Part shown: positions 38,443 through 50,325 of the stretch, in pieces
How positions within the stretch are numbered: the first letter of the stretch is position 1
Layout: every line of letters begins with the position of its first letter
NCBI RefSeq assembly: GCF_040954835.1
Contig: NC_090706.1
Coordinates: 23,507,148-23,571,147 of the forward strand
Direction of reading: 5' to 3'
Source: Lepisosteus oculatus
Taxonomy: Eukaryota > Chordata > Actinopteri > Semionotiformes > Lepisosteidae
DNA length: 64,000 bases
Made by a program: the position numbers and the translations under genes
Notes under the pieces: model-generated
What the model was told of the DNA's origin: nothing
Database searches by the model: none
The model's input: only the letters and a program-made list of their open reading frames with translations

Positions 38443-39025
38443 GCCAGCAGCCATATCACCCTGCAACTCACAACTGGCAACCCACTGAAGCTAAGCAGGT
38501 GTGAGCCTGGTCAGTACCTGGATGGGAGACCTCCTGGGAAAAACTAAGGTTGCTGCTGGAAGAGGTGTTAGTGGGGCCAGCAGGGGGCACTCACCCTGCA
38601 GTCCATGTGGGTCCTAATGCCCCAGTATAGTGATGGGGACACTATACTGTAAAACAGGCGCCGTCCTTCGGATGAGACGTAAAACTGAGGTCCTGACTCT
38701 CTGTGGTCATTAAAAATCCCAGGGTGTTTCTCGAAAAGAGTAGGGGTGTAACCCCGGCGTCCTGGCCAAATTTCCCGTTGGCCCTTACCAATCATGGCCT
38801 CCTAATAATCCCCCTCTATGAATTGGCTACATTACTCTGCTCTCCTCCCCACTGATAGCTGATGTGTGGTGAGCGTTCTGGCGCACTATGGCTGCCGTCG
38901 CATCATCCAGGTGGATGTTGCACATTGGTGGTGGTGGAGGGGAGTCCCCATTACCTGTAAAGTGCTTTGAGTGGAGTGTCCAGAAAAGCGCTATATAAGT
39001 GTAAGCAATTATTATTATTATTATT
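38443..39025 (+). mobile_element. Full-length 5S rRNA-derived SINE3 with target duplication
   Basis: The head starts GCCAGCAGCCATATCACCCT and keeps the pol III internal promoter: an A-box-like AAGCTAAGCAGG (38488-38499) and the C-box region GCCTGGTCAGTACCTGGATG then GGAGACC (38505-38531). The body follows. The 3' tail AAAGCGCTATATAAGTGTAA then ends in (ATT)n. AACTC at 38438-38442 and 39026-39030 is a clean target duplication inside the Tc1 element. It is the best-preserved copy in the window. Confidence 0.92.
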
Positions 39026-39040
39026 AACTCTGCTGCCATT

Positions 39041-39346
39041 TCAGGCCATTTTTCCCAGTCTCTTTCTTATGGTGGAGTCATGAACACTGACCTTAACTGA
39101 GGCAAGTGAAGCCTGCAGTTCTTTGGATGTTGTTGTGGGTTTTTTTGTGACCTCTTGGATGAGTCGTCGCTGCACTCTTTGGGTAATTTTGGTCGGCCGG
39201 CCACTCTTGGGAAGGTTCACCACTGTTCCATGTTTTCGCCATTTGTGGATAATGGCTCTCACTGTGGTTCGCTGGAGTCCCAAAGCTTTAGAAATGGCTT
39301 TATAACCTTTTACAGACTGATAAATCTTAATTACTCTGTTTCTCAT
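39041..39346 (-). pseudogene. Tc1 transposase N-terminal DNA-binding fragment
   Basis: 101 codons on the minus strand read as the paired-like helix-turn-helix region of Tc1 transposases. IYQSVKGYKAISKALGL, VRAIIHKWRKHGTV and SGRPTKI (the GRPR-like linker) are visible. Upstream codons are interrupted by a stop, and the DDE catalytic part is lost beyond the SINE junction. Confidence 0.85.
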
Positions 39347-39841
39347 TTGTTCCTGAATTTCTTTGGATCACAGCATGATGTCTAGCTTTTGAGGATCTTT
39401 TGGTCTACTTCACTTTGTCAGGCAGGTCCTATTTTAGTGATTTCTTGATTGAGAACAGGTGTGGCAGTCATCTGGCCTGGGTGTGGCTAGAGAAATTGAA
39501 CTCAGCTTTCCAAAGATGTGATAAACCACAGTTGATTTATGTTTTAACAGGGGGGGCAATCACTTTTTCACACAGGGCCATGTAGGTTTGGATTTTTTTT
39601 TCCCTTAATAATAAAAACCTTCATTTTAAAACTGCATTTTGTGTTTACTTGTGTTATCTTTGTCTAATATTTCAATTTGTTTGATGATCTGAAACATTTC
39701 AGTGTGACAAACATGCAAAAAAATAAGAAATCAGGAAGGGGGCAAACACTTTTTCACACCACTGTATATGTATATTTTGGGTAGTTATTTCAGTGGCATT
39801 CAAAAGTGTTTGGGAAGAATATACCTATGTATCTCAAAATT

Positions 39842-41500
39842 CAATTAAATTTATTTTTATATAGTGCCTTTCACAACAGGGTTAACCCAAAGCATTTAAC
39901 AATGCAAGTGATCATAAATGTTGTGAATACAGAACAGAAAAGACCAGAAGACAATGGAGGAGAGGAACCAAGAACTCCTTAGGAAGGAGAAAAAACTCTA
40001 GGGGCCCAAGGTAAACAGGCTGCCCAACCCCTTTGGGCATGTTAACATTATACAATTAAAAAAATAAATAGATGAATGAGAATATTAATCCATTCATCAT
40101 GTCTTCTGTATGTCAGTACTCCATGAAGATCTCTGTAGACCTCCTAAACGATAGCTATATCCACGATGTCCCTCCTGGATCCATGGCAGTGATGCAGCAT
40201 CCAACTCAGATGGTGCCCAGCCAACATAATGAAAACGATTACTTAAATATGAAGTAAACCACTTAAGGACAGTTCCAAATAAGCCAACCTCAAACTCAAG
40301 CCTGTGTAACAAGACAGAGTGATCAACTGTGTCAAAGGCAGCACTAAGATCTAGAAGCACAGGCACTGTTGCATTCCCCGTGTCAGTAGCTAACAGAATA
40401 TCATTTACGACTCTTGTTAGTGCAGTTTCAGTGTTGTGGCCTGGGCGGAAACCAGACTGAAATTTCTCAAGTATATTATTTATAATAATAATAATAATTG
40501 CTTACACTTATATAGCGCTTTTCTGGACACTCCACTCAAAGCGCTTTACAGGTAATGGGGACTCCCTTCCACATCCAGCTTGATGATGCGACGGCAGCCA
40601 TAGTGCGCCAGAACACTCACCACGCATCAGGGACCAGTGGGGAGGAGAGCAGAGTAATGAAGCCAATTTATAGAGGGGGATTGTTAGGAGGCCATGATTG
40701 ATAAAGGCAGATGGGGAAATTTGGCCAAGATGCCGGGTATTTGATTCTAGATACGACTGAAATTGGGCCACAAGTATTCTCTCAAGAATTTTAGCTAGAT
40801 ATGGGACGTTTGAGACAGGCCTGTAGTTGTTAAGAACTTGTGGATCAAAATTTGGCTTCTTAAGGAGCAGTCTAACAACCGCTACCTTAAATTGATCAGG
40901 TACTGTGCAACGCCTGATGCAAAGGACATGTTCATCATACTAATTATAGGTCCTGCCAGTACTTCAGGAGAATCTTTGACTAGCTGAGTGGGGATGGGAT
41001 CTAGCGGACAGGTGGTTGACTTTGTCTCAATAATTAATTTCTTGAGTTCTTGTTCATTAACTAATTGAAAAACACAATAGAGGTTCTTATATTGTTTCTG
41101 TATTTCTTGCGACTTCTTTGGGGCTTATTTGATTGCGTCTGAAGTCTGATGGTGTTAATTTTATCTTTAAAGAAGTTCATAAAATCATCACTACTAAAGT
41201 TAGATGGTACTATAGAATCGTATTTGTCTTATTTGTAAGAATAGCTATAGTCTTAAATAGGTAGTGAGGGTTATTTTTATTGCTTTCTATAACTTCAGAG
41301 TAGTAAACTTAACGAGCTCTATATACAGGTAGGGCTTTCTTGCAGTATATTGTTGTAGGCTATCAGTCCATGCCGACTTGAATACTTGTAGACCAGTAGA
41401 CCTCAATTTGCACTCTAGTTTGCAGTACTCCTGTTTAAGGGATCGTTTGTGATCATTATATCATGGAGAAATAGCAGGGTTGTTCAGAGGCAACTCGCAA
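39842..41500 (-). pseudogene. L2-type LINE ORF2 reverse-transcriptase region, minus strand, split by a 5S SINE
   Basis: Reading leftward from about 41500, the minus strand shows an NKNNP-type linker, FFKDKINTIR, DPIPTQLVKDSPEVLAG, NYRPVS and [19 protein letters not shown]. After the SINE come FQSGFRPGHNTETAL and LLDLSAAFDTVDHS, the RT fingers/palm signatures of the L2 clade. The frame is broken in several places. The 3' end near 39842-39870 has TATATAGTGCCTTTCACAAC, an L2-like tail. The element is inactive. Confidence 0.85.
40482..40737 (-). mobile_element. 5'-truncated 5S SINE3 inserted in the L2 LINE
   Basis: Only the L2-like tail and about 230 bp of body are present. TATTT at 40477-40481 and 40738-40742 is a target duplication. 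Removing the insert rejoins the RT frame between QSYLE and the FQSGFRP block. Confidence 0.85.
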
Positions 41501-42480
41501 ACTATAATGGAAGAACAATCATCACTGATGTTCGCAACGGATGTGGCTAAAAAAAATATTCTTAAAGAACAGAAATCTGTCATTGTGCCCTGTTTCAAGA
41601 GCTGGCTCTATGAGATAATCTCCACGATTACAAAGGAGAGGATTTGTCCTCATACAATTTCATAGGATCTGGGGTAGCTTTCTTTAATGTTTTGAAGAAG
41701 ACTGAGCTTTGTACTTTTCCCTGATTGTTTTACACATCCAATAATTATGTGATTACTTTTACTGCAGATTTTGATTCTATACCAACTTTAAACAAGAAAA
41801 CTGTAAAAAGTCCTAAGCAAGTTTTAGCTATTTGTTCTTTGTCCAGGTGTAGTTTTTTCTTTGTTTTTGTTTTATTTAACATGTTTTGTGTATTTTGTGC
41901 TGTTTTTTTCTTTTTGAAATTTTCAAAATTTCTTAAAATACTGAATAAATAAAAAATTATCATAATTATAAATTATTATAATTATTAACAACATATATCA
42001 AAATTTCAGATGATGCCAAAATCAGAGGAGTGTTGCATCAAATATTGAAGCAGATATTCAATATTTCACAGTCCAAATATTTTTACAGTCCAAAATCATC
42101 AAATACTAAAGCAGTAAATGAAATTCAAAATATTGAAAATGGAAATGGAAAAGTGAAAAATGAAAACTACAGTAACATAGACGAGTGCCCAGATATTGCA
42201 GGTACATTATGTACATTAGAAATACAGGACTACAGGTATAGATCTTGAAGAGACAGTGAGTTATAAAATATTTCCAGAGGATTTTAAAGTATAGTAATAA
42301 AGGTGTGCTGTACTGTGTTTCATTTCCCGAATAGATGAAAAGCATATAAAAAGCAGAAAATGCATCGGGTGTATTTTGAAATCCTGAGTCTTAAAATAAG
42401 AAGCAGTAGAGTCCCGCTAGGGCCATTTCAGTGACTAAAAGTTCCTGAAGTGTCACAGTTTCATTTCCAGTGGCCCTGAA
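41501..42480. other. Intergenic, no gene recognised
   Basis: May include the 5' part of the LINE up to about 41700. The remainder is AT-rich with no exon. Confidence 0.3.
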
Positions 42481-42489
42481 TTTCCACGT

Positions 42490-42499
42490 GAAATTTCCC
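42490..42499 (-). promoter_or_regulatory. kappaB-like site of chemokine 3
   Basis: GAAATTTCCC, inverse GGGAAATTTC, is one mismatch from the kappaB consensus. It sits 39 bp before the TATA box, as in chemokine 2. Confidence 0.5.
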
Positions 42500-42538
42500 C
42501 TGCAGAGGAAAGAAGCTGAGGTAATCCTCTGAGGGGTG

Positions 42539-42546
42539 TATATAAG
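42539..42546 (+). promoter_or_regulatory. TATA box of chemokine 3
   Basis: TATATAAG, 93 bp before the start codon. The surrounding 'agctgaggta...cctc.g.gggt.tatataag' text is shared with chemokine 2. Confidence 0.75.
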
Positions 42547-42639
42547 TGTCCATCGCAACCAACTGAAGCACAGCTTCAACAGCCTCTCTTCTCTCATCAC
42601 CTAAAGGAAGTGGGTTTCACCCTTTTGCAAGTCTGAACC

Positions 42640-43834
42640 ATGAGCACTAAAGTCCTTCTGATCGTGGCTCTTGCTGTCACAGTGGCTGTTTCGCAACGTA
42701 AGTACAATTCTCTTTTGCTGCTTTTTAGCTTGATACTGCATATCTGCTTTGGCATTTAGAGTACAGGGATGGTGTGTCTATTAGAATTGCCTTGTTTCCA
42801 GTCACATATCTAACAAGATAAAACTAGTGTGAATAATGGGAAAACATTAAAATGTAATGCGCTAGTCATTTAGAGAATAATGCTGTTGTCTGCAGTTTAC
42901 TACAAAAAAATAAATCATTTTTCCTGTCTTGACCAATCTTGAAACTCCCAAAAAATGGACAGTATGTTTGTTGTGGAAAGCCCTATAGTTCTAATTGTTC
43001 TTTTGTCCTCAGATATCGCCAGTGACAGCTCTCGATGCCTATGTCAGAGGACCCGACAAAAGATTGTAGGAAATCCCAGACAAATCAAGAATGTGGAAAT
43101 CTTCCCTCCCTCCAACTTCTGTGAAAACATGGAAATCATGTGAGTACAGAGTATGGAGGCAGCTGACAGATGAAGCAATAATATTATTATAATATGACTA
43201 TTTATAAAAACATATTTGTGGAAATCCCTTAGAAAGATTATATGCAATGTAATTAACATCCTGCACATTAAATGCATGTTAAGACATAGACCTTTTTGTA
43301 TAATTGAGCATTATAGATTTTCCTCAGCATTTCCGCCACTCACCATGTCAGAGAGTGATGATTCCTTCTGGTACATTTTCAGTGTCAACATGGATGGTGG
43401 GGCTCATTATTGTTTGGATCCAAACATGAAGAAGATCAGAGAAATCCTCCAGAAGCTAAGAACGTAAGTTGTGTTTATTTTAAGTTCAAACATTCTCCTG
43501 TGTTCGCAAAAATCTAGGAAATATTTGTTTTAATAACCAGAGGAGGTGGGTATGCAACTGACTATAGACGAAGATCATGTACTGTTATATATAACTTTTA
43601 CAGATGCCATGTATATTTTTGTTCAGTTTAATATATATTTACAAGCATATAAGGAATTGTTTCATAATGGAATTGTTGAAGACTTGAATTGCGCTAAGAT
43701 CATCTACATTATATTTAAATTCTCAGTGTCTATTGCCTTGTAATTGTACTGAAGATTGTACATGGGAAAACATTGTATTCATGTGCTGTATTATCTCTTT
43801 CCGCAGGAAGAGATCAAGCAAAAATCTCAATTAA
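42640..43834 (+). CDS. CXC chemokine 3 (ELR-negative, CXCL9/10/11-like), four exons
   Basis: Coding exons are 42640-42697, 43013-43139, 43383-43463 and 43807-43834, with canonical splice sites and phases 1-2-2. The product is 97 residues. It has a signal peptide (about 1-19), SSR-CLC (cysteines 28 and 30, no ELR) and cysteines 56 and 72. EIIVNM (60-65) and YCLDPNMKKIREIL (71-84) lead into the C-terminal helix and basic tail TKRSSKNLN. It is the tandem paralogue of the gene at 34090, with identical exon lengths and shared promoter and leader sequence ('aaaggaagtgggt' and 'gcaagtctgaaccatgag'). The two mature proteins differ mainly in the 31-45 loop and the 30s-40s turn, which contact receptors in known chemokines. 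The role is a secreted, inducible leukocyte attractant, inferred from the family. Confidence 0.93.
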
Positions 43835-44130
43835 TGAACATACTGGAATCAGAAGCATCAATGAACCTCTTTCTGGGCACTTTAAAATTCCTTAAACTAT
43901 TGTACTTTTAAATTGTAAAATATACAGTGTGAGTTTTAAACATTTTAAAAGTCTTATTTTAATTATTTAAAATTCCATTTTTTTAACAAAGCAAATTCAA
44001 TTTTATGAATTTTTATTAAAGAAAGCCACTATGAGGGCATTAACTTAAGAATACATGCATTTCTTACTGACATATTATTTATCCATCTGAAACTGAGAAT
44101 ATGTGTGTTTTCATTGCACTTTATATTTGC

Positions 44131-44136
44131 AATAAA
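44131..44136 (+). promoter_or_regulatory. Chemokine 3 polyadenylation signal
   Basis: AATAAA about 300 bp after the stop, followed by another AATAAA-like AATAAAA at about 44148. Sequence before it is AU-rich, including ATTATTTATC. Confidence 0.6.
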
Positions 44137-44715
44137 GAATTTTTCATAATAAAACTTATTGTATGTGTTTTTCCCTCATTCAGTACCGTGAGATTTAATA
44201 TTTCACTTAAGCATTGTGTTGAGCATTAGGCCTGACCTTAACCTTGTCTTCCACTGCACAAGACAAGAGGTCCAAAGACAAGAACAAAGACAAACAAAAA
44301 CAAATAAAATTACACAAGGTCATTTCTACAGCACTATAATTAATTTCTGCAGTTGCCTCCTGCTTTTAAATACTGATATTTTCTGCTCACCTATTCTTTG
44401 GCAAGCACAACTTTTACATTCATTTAGTTTTTCCGTCTCCTTATTATCTCGCTGGATAGTAGAAGGTTTTTTTTATTTGTAGAGATAAGTGTGGCAGTTT
44501 GTAAACTTACGTATCACTGGCTCTCACCCTGAGTTTCAGAGTTTCTTTTAGAAAGCCCTATACTAGTCTAGATGATCTCCATACAAATTTTCTCAAGTGT
44601 GTGAAACAACCACTGTAAATCTGTCAGCACTGAGAACTGCTTTTCATATTACTAACACCGTAAATATAACACAACAGACTGGCATGCTATTTGGTCCAAA
44701 TTAGGTATCCATATC

Positions 44716-45046
44716 TAAAGGTGGTACTACGGTACAGTGGTTAGCATTGCTGCCTTGCCCTGAGTCATTCCAGGTTACTGTCTGTGTGGAGTTTGTATGT
44801 CCTCCTCATGTTCGCATGGGCTTTTGCCAGGTGCTCTTGTTTTTTCCCACGGTCAAAAGACATGCAATAGGTTAATTGGTTTCTGGAAAAATTGGCCATG
44901 GTGTGAGTGCATGTGTGTGTTCATGTCTCTGTGTGCCCTGTGATGGACATCTATCCAGCCTTGCGCCTATTGCTGACTGGGATAGGCTCCTGCTCCCCTG
45001 CCACCCTGTTCTGCTTAACAAGGTTTAGTAAATGGATGGATTGATC
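44716..45046 (+). mobile_element. tRNA-derived SINE, plus orientation, full length
   Basis: The head (GGTACAGTGGTTAGCATTGC) leads to the body 'gtgtggagtttgtatgtcctcc', 'ggttaattggtttctgg' and 'gggataggctcctgctcccc', with the tail 'taaatggatggattga'. This is the most complete tRNA-SINE here. Confidence 0.85.
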
Positions 45047-46603
45047 CCTATCTAAAGCAGAATTTTGAAAAGGCATTTGACAGAAAAGAAAACTCTGAAA
45101 CCCGCCCAAATGTATTGGACAGTCTTTCCAAAGAGTAACTTTCCTTGTTTGTAAGAGTGAAAGAAATGGCACAATAAAACAACACTAATGTTTGCACTAA
45201 TATTTTGCAGCCCTTACTTGTGGAATGGAGCTGTAATTGAGTTCAATGGCTTTTCTCTTTCTCTTATGTAGCAAGGGAACTTATATATACAGTACCTCGA
45301 TACATCTGTCTCTATTGTTCTCAGGAAACCTAGATGACAGATAAACAGATAAGATAAACAGATACTTTATATGCTTGGACAAAGATCTCTCAGAAAATCC
45401 ACTGAAATTCTGATTCAAATGAAAAATTTATTGGAATGAAAAGAGTACATGTGCACTCCTCCCATAAGAATGATCTCTATCGTATCAAAGTTGTATTATG
45501 TACAGTAGGAGCCTGGAAAGTTATTGTTATGACAACAGTAGTAGCCAAAGAAGGAACAGAAACAGAAAATGCAAAACCAAGAGGTACTATAGAATAGCTT
45601 TGTACATAGACAGCATCTCATTCATTGTGCATTATTTGGGTTATACTGTACAGGTTTTGTAATTATTTTTAGAAATTCATGATTAACTCCACACACAAAT
45701 TCAGAAATTCTGAAAAGATATGTAACTATTATGTATGTATACAGTATGTATGTATCTACAATACACTTTTTCTTTTACCTTAATTAGTTGTTCTGTCCTT
45801 CTATTCATTGGATTATAGAATTCTTAAATACGCAGCCAGAAGACGTACTACACATAACCACGCTGACATTAGACCCTGTTCTTTTTTTGGCATCTGAATC
45901 TAAAGTGTGAATCTTCCACCAGGGGCAGTTGTGGGTCTGTTTCCATTACAGACAGAAACTTAATGGTTATAACATAGCAGCACCCATTTTCTGGTCATTC
46001 ATTTTACATTATAACACCCCAGTGCAGGCTTCACATTACGTTCTGCACAACAGTGGAAAACAAAAGAAGAGACAGCAGAAGAAGAGGGTGTAACTTGAAT
46101 CTTTTGCTTTGATTATAGTCTGATCTCTGTCTGCTGTAGTAAAGTGCAGGACAGGTCTCTCTCTACTTTTTATCCCAGATAGCTCTCAACATGGAAGTTT
46201 GCATAATCATTTACACTTTGCTTCTTTTTTGGTATTTTTAAAATATACTAAAGCATGTTCCAAAAATGCAGTTCACAACATGTTCTTTCATGCTCTGCAA
46301 AAAATGTTAACATTAAATGATTGTTCTACACAAGTTTGTGTTCAGCTATGCAGTGTTGTGACTCACCGCAAGACCCTACACACATGCACACAGCATTTTG
46401 ATCTTGTTTTGTCGGTGGGCTCCAATCCAGTCCCACTGTTTACTGTATGTATGAGCACATTACAGGTTCCAAACCAACAAATATATCAGCAAAGTACAGT
46501 AGATGTAATCTCCAGGAGAACACAGAGATTACTGAGCATAGAAACTGATTTTAAGCATAAAACAATGCTACCATCCAACAACAGACACAGTGTTATAAGA
46601 TTA
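45047..46603. other. Intergenic, no gene recognised
   Basis: No exon or RNA gene supported. A long frame beginning at 46199 only survives by running into the 5S SINE at 46604. Confidence 0.35.
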
Positions 46604-47160
46604 ATAAAAAAAATTGCTTACACTTATATAGCTATTTTCTGGACACTTCACTCAAAGCACTTTACAGGTAATGGGGACTCCCCTCCACCACCACCAATGT
46701 GCAGCATCCACTTGGATGATGTGATGACAGCCAAAGTGCACCAGAACACTCACCACACATCAGCTATCAGTGTGGAGGTGAACAGAGTGATGAATCCAAT
46801 TCATAGATGGGGATTATTAGGAGGCCAAGATTGGTAAAGGCCAATGGGAAACTTGGGCAGGACACTGAGGTTACACCCCTACTCATTTTGAGAAAGACCC
46901 TGGGATTTTTGAATGACCACAGAGAGTCAGGACCTCAGTTTTACATCTCATCCAGAGGATTTTACAGTATAGTGTCCTCTGGATAAGATGGGGCATTAGA
47001 ACCCACACAGACCACAGAGTGAGCACCCCCTGCTGGCCCCACGTCCAGCAGCAACCTTAGTTTTTCCCTGGAGACCTCCCATCCAGGTACTGGCCAGGCT
47101 CACACCTGTTTAGCTTCAGTGGGCAGCCAGTTGTGAGTTGCAAGGTGACATGGCTGCTGG
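46604..47160 (-). mobile_element. 5S rRNA-derived SINE3, minus orientation, full length
   Basis: From AAAAAAATTGCTTACACTTA to 'gacatggctgctgg'. Both the 5S-derived head ('ctcccatccaggtactggcc', 'gtttagcttcagtggg') and the tail are present. It is diverged, for example GCTATTTTCTGG in place of GCGCTTTTCTGG. Confidence 0.88.
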
Positions 47161-47164
47161 CTAG

Positions 47165-50100
47165 GTCCTAATTATTATATTAAATTATGTCCTAATTGTT
47201 ATATTATCTACAGTATTACGTTACAATATACTTAAAAGACATTAAAAACACAAAAATGAGTATTGGAACTAATAGCATTTATAAAGTATCTAATGCCTCT
47301 CAGTATATAATGCTTTATAAAATTTGGTTAAAAATATGGCGATAAATATTTTCCTATTTTTTAGGTACTGAGATTAGTGTGTTTTGTATAACGTTTTTAT
47401 CATTTAAGTTACTTTAGGAACAAAATATGGACAAATTCATACAGGACAAATTAAAAATGATTTCTTGGTAAATTAATAAACACTCACCAAAATTTGGCAT
47501 GTTCACATCTTTAGTTCTGTTTGTGTCATTTTATAACTAGGTTTTTTTCCTGTAGTCTAACAGTCAAAAAATGCACTGTGAGATGTGTCAGTTTCACAGC
47601 CTTCTCGTCATTATTTATAGAGACCCTAATAAAGGGCACCATGAAGTGTTTAAATCCTGCAGAACAAAGGGTGTAGAAACTCCTCAGGTGGCCTGATGGT
47701 GAGGTGTCTTCTATTCATATTTGTTGTCACCGACTCACTCTGAAAATGCTTGCTGACAAGAAAATGACACTGCTCTTCTTCTGAACACACGTCAGTTGTG
47801 ACAACCACTAGTAAGTGACAGTCATATCAGTTTATTGGAAACTCCCAAAGTTCTTTAAGTATTTGCCTTTGTAAATACCACTTTTTCTTTTTCAAGATCC
47901 CAAATGAGAATTTAAAAAGAGGAGAGTAGTGATGAAAGAAGAAATTGAGCTCTCTAACTCCTGCCATGATGCTTCTCCTCAGAGTACTAGATGAGAAACT
48001 TGACTCAGAGGCTTAATAAAAACCAGACCACATTATGTAGCCTGCTGTTGCTCTAGGTTGGACGTGCCCAGTTGTTCAATGACCCCTCCATGAGCTGGGT
48101 ACAGTAAAGGCCATTTCTGCAGATCACAATCCCCTTTCTCTAATTTGGTGGTGTTTAAAAAAGGATGAAAATAAATTAGTAAACCAAAATGAAAATAGTC
48201 AAAATAAAGGATAGGTTTTATGGTTGTCTTTGAATCCATCAGCTGCAGCACACCTGGGGAGATTAAGGATTCCAGTGAAACATATACTCAGTTAAGATAA
48301 GAAGTTACAGATTCAGGGAAGATAGAGATCCAGAGCAATGCATTTCACAAGGAAAAGATGTGAAGCACACATGTTCTACACCAGGGGTGCCCAGACCTGG
48401 TCCTGTCCTGGAGAAAACTAATCACGGTTTCCTAGGTTACCCTTAAGTCACCAATTCATGAGCCTTCTGTACTATTTAATTGTGATCAATTTAGCAGGGA
48501 TTTGTTAAATTAAACAAATTACAGATCATTTGGAGTAAACGATACCCTTCATACCTCAAGTACCAGAGTCTCCTTAATAGAATAAATTACTTACTTAATT
48601 TACTTGGCCAATGACTTTACAAATGTTTGTCGTCTTTTTAAAACAGGCAATTTAGAGTGGCCAATAAGACCTAGAGTGTTGGGGTTTTGCAGGACCTAGA
48701 GCAAAGATCTCTGTTCTGTTCAGTACTGGCATTCTTTTTAAAGTGTCGCTTTGCTGTTTTTACGATACAGCAGTAGGGAAAAATCTCATATTCCAAGGCC
48801 TAATCCTTACAAGATGCACAGAACATCCATCACAAAACTATCAGGATAAAGGCTTCTCAGAAATGTTTTGGTATTTACTTTTTGTTTTATTTTGGTATTA
48901 ATGTATGAAAAATATAACAGGTATTTTCTATTTTGAACATGCAAATAAGCACTTTTAAAATAAGCTATTATGGGCTTTGTGAATCTTTTATGTATGTGCG
49001 TGCTCTTGTTGGCATGTAGTGGTTTTTGTAAGTTTAAAATGTTCAGGTTCAGAATAATTATTTTAAAGTCCCATATTGCCCTCTAAAGGTCAGTTTGTAG
49101 ATCTGCACAAAAAAAGTCCTAAAACACCATACTCCCTACAGGCCAATCTGAAAGTCAATGAAATATTACAAGATGATGAAAAGTTCTGAGGTTTCTTGAT
49201 TTAGTATATAGTCAGTATCTAAGCGTTGCAAGACAAAACTCATCTGATTTCAATGCACTTAAATGACACATTTCATATGTACTTCAATCAAATGGTTTGC
49301 TAAAGCAATTCAAGCATACCACCATATTGTCACAAGGCATTTACTGTATGTGTCTTATAGGGATATATTTCTTATTTAGCTTTGATGTAATCCATCCAAC
49401 TTCTAAAACCATTATTCAATACAGAGTTGTAGAACTTTTATATAAAATAATAAATATTTTATATACAAGAAGTATAGCACAGGAAGATGTTGTATCATCT
49501 TTCTTCAACCTTATTTTCTTTCCATTTTATGTTCATATACCCCAAAGAGACCAATTTTCACATAAATTATGTTATACTTCACATAAATGAAAATGTAATT
49601 GTGGACGTCCACATACTGGACACTGTACTGCTATTGAAATATCAATATCATCAGAAAAACATTAATGTAATTAATTTGTTCTGGTGCTGTGGGAATAAAT
49701 ACAACATACAGTGGCAGAGAAAAACTTGCCTGTTCTGAGCTAGCCAAAATGTTACCTTGGTAACAATTTATTAAACTTTGATTAAAATTGTGAAAGTGAT
49801 TTATTAAAGTCTTCTAGTTATCAGTGAAAAGTACTGAGATTTGTAAAACAAAACTAAATTTCAGTAATTCCCGATAAGGAAATCAAACACTATTACAAGG
49901 TGGAAAATGAGAATTAATTATTCCCATTATGGCATCCCAGAACAAAACTGTACATCTGGATTAAATTAAAGATTTGCTCTCGATTGAGGAAATCAGTACA
50001 AAACACTTAAGCCACAGGTAGCTTTATCTATTTTTACACAGCTCTGATTCACAGTATACCATTTTAAAAGACATGCCCCTAATGGTGAATGGAGAGTAAG

Positions 50101-50325
50101 TTTGCACTTTGCCAGAGGCTAAGGATCTTCTAGGTTTAAGATAACTTTTTGGTCTTGTAAGTCTACATAAGTGTCAAAGTCTTGTTTCTGTGACATCTTG
50201 TTCTTGAGAATGTACCCTTTCGTAACATTTCAGCATTTTGTATTCAGTGAGACTATAAAAAGAGGGAACAGAGTTGCATAGGATAAAGACAAGATAAGAT
50301 AAATAGATATATACAGTAGCATATG
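47165..50325. other. Intergenic, with one possible non-autonomous element
   Basis: 48377-48715 is bounded by CCAGGGGTGCCCAGACCTGG at the left and 'gcaggacctagagcaaaga' at the right. This is reminiscent of hAT-type MITE ends in fish (low confidence). Nothing else is recognised. Confidence 0.35.

Larger units (their letters stand above)
38385..39764 (-). mobile_element. Tc1/mariner element split by a 5S SINE
   Basis: The right end is TTTTTCACACCACTG followed by TA, the terminus of a widespread fish Tc1 family. A transposase N-terminal region lies on the minus strand. The Tc1 text breaks off at 38442 and resumes at 39026, with the 5S SINE between. The left part is truncated somewhere before 38385, so most of the catalytic domain is absent. 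Confidence 0.8.

Noticed and set aside
38443-38545. A 5S rRNA gene
   Set aside because: Only the promoter half resembles 5S rRNA, with many changes. It continues into a SINE body and L2-like tail and recurs in seven copies.
46199-46837. Longest open frame in the window (212 codons)
   Set aside because: Its second half is a translation of the 5S SINE at 46604-47160, and the first half has no family resemblance. The same SINE peptide ([17 protein letters not shown]-like) appears in frames at 14670, 32653 and 38827.
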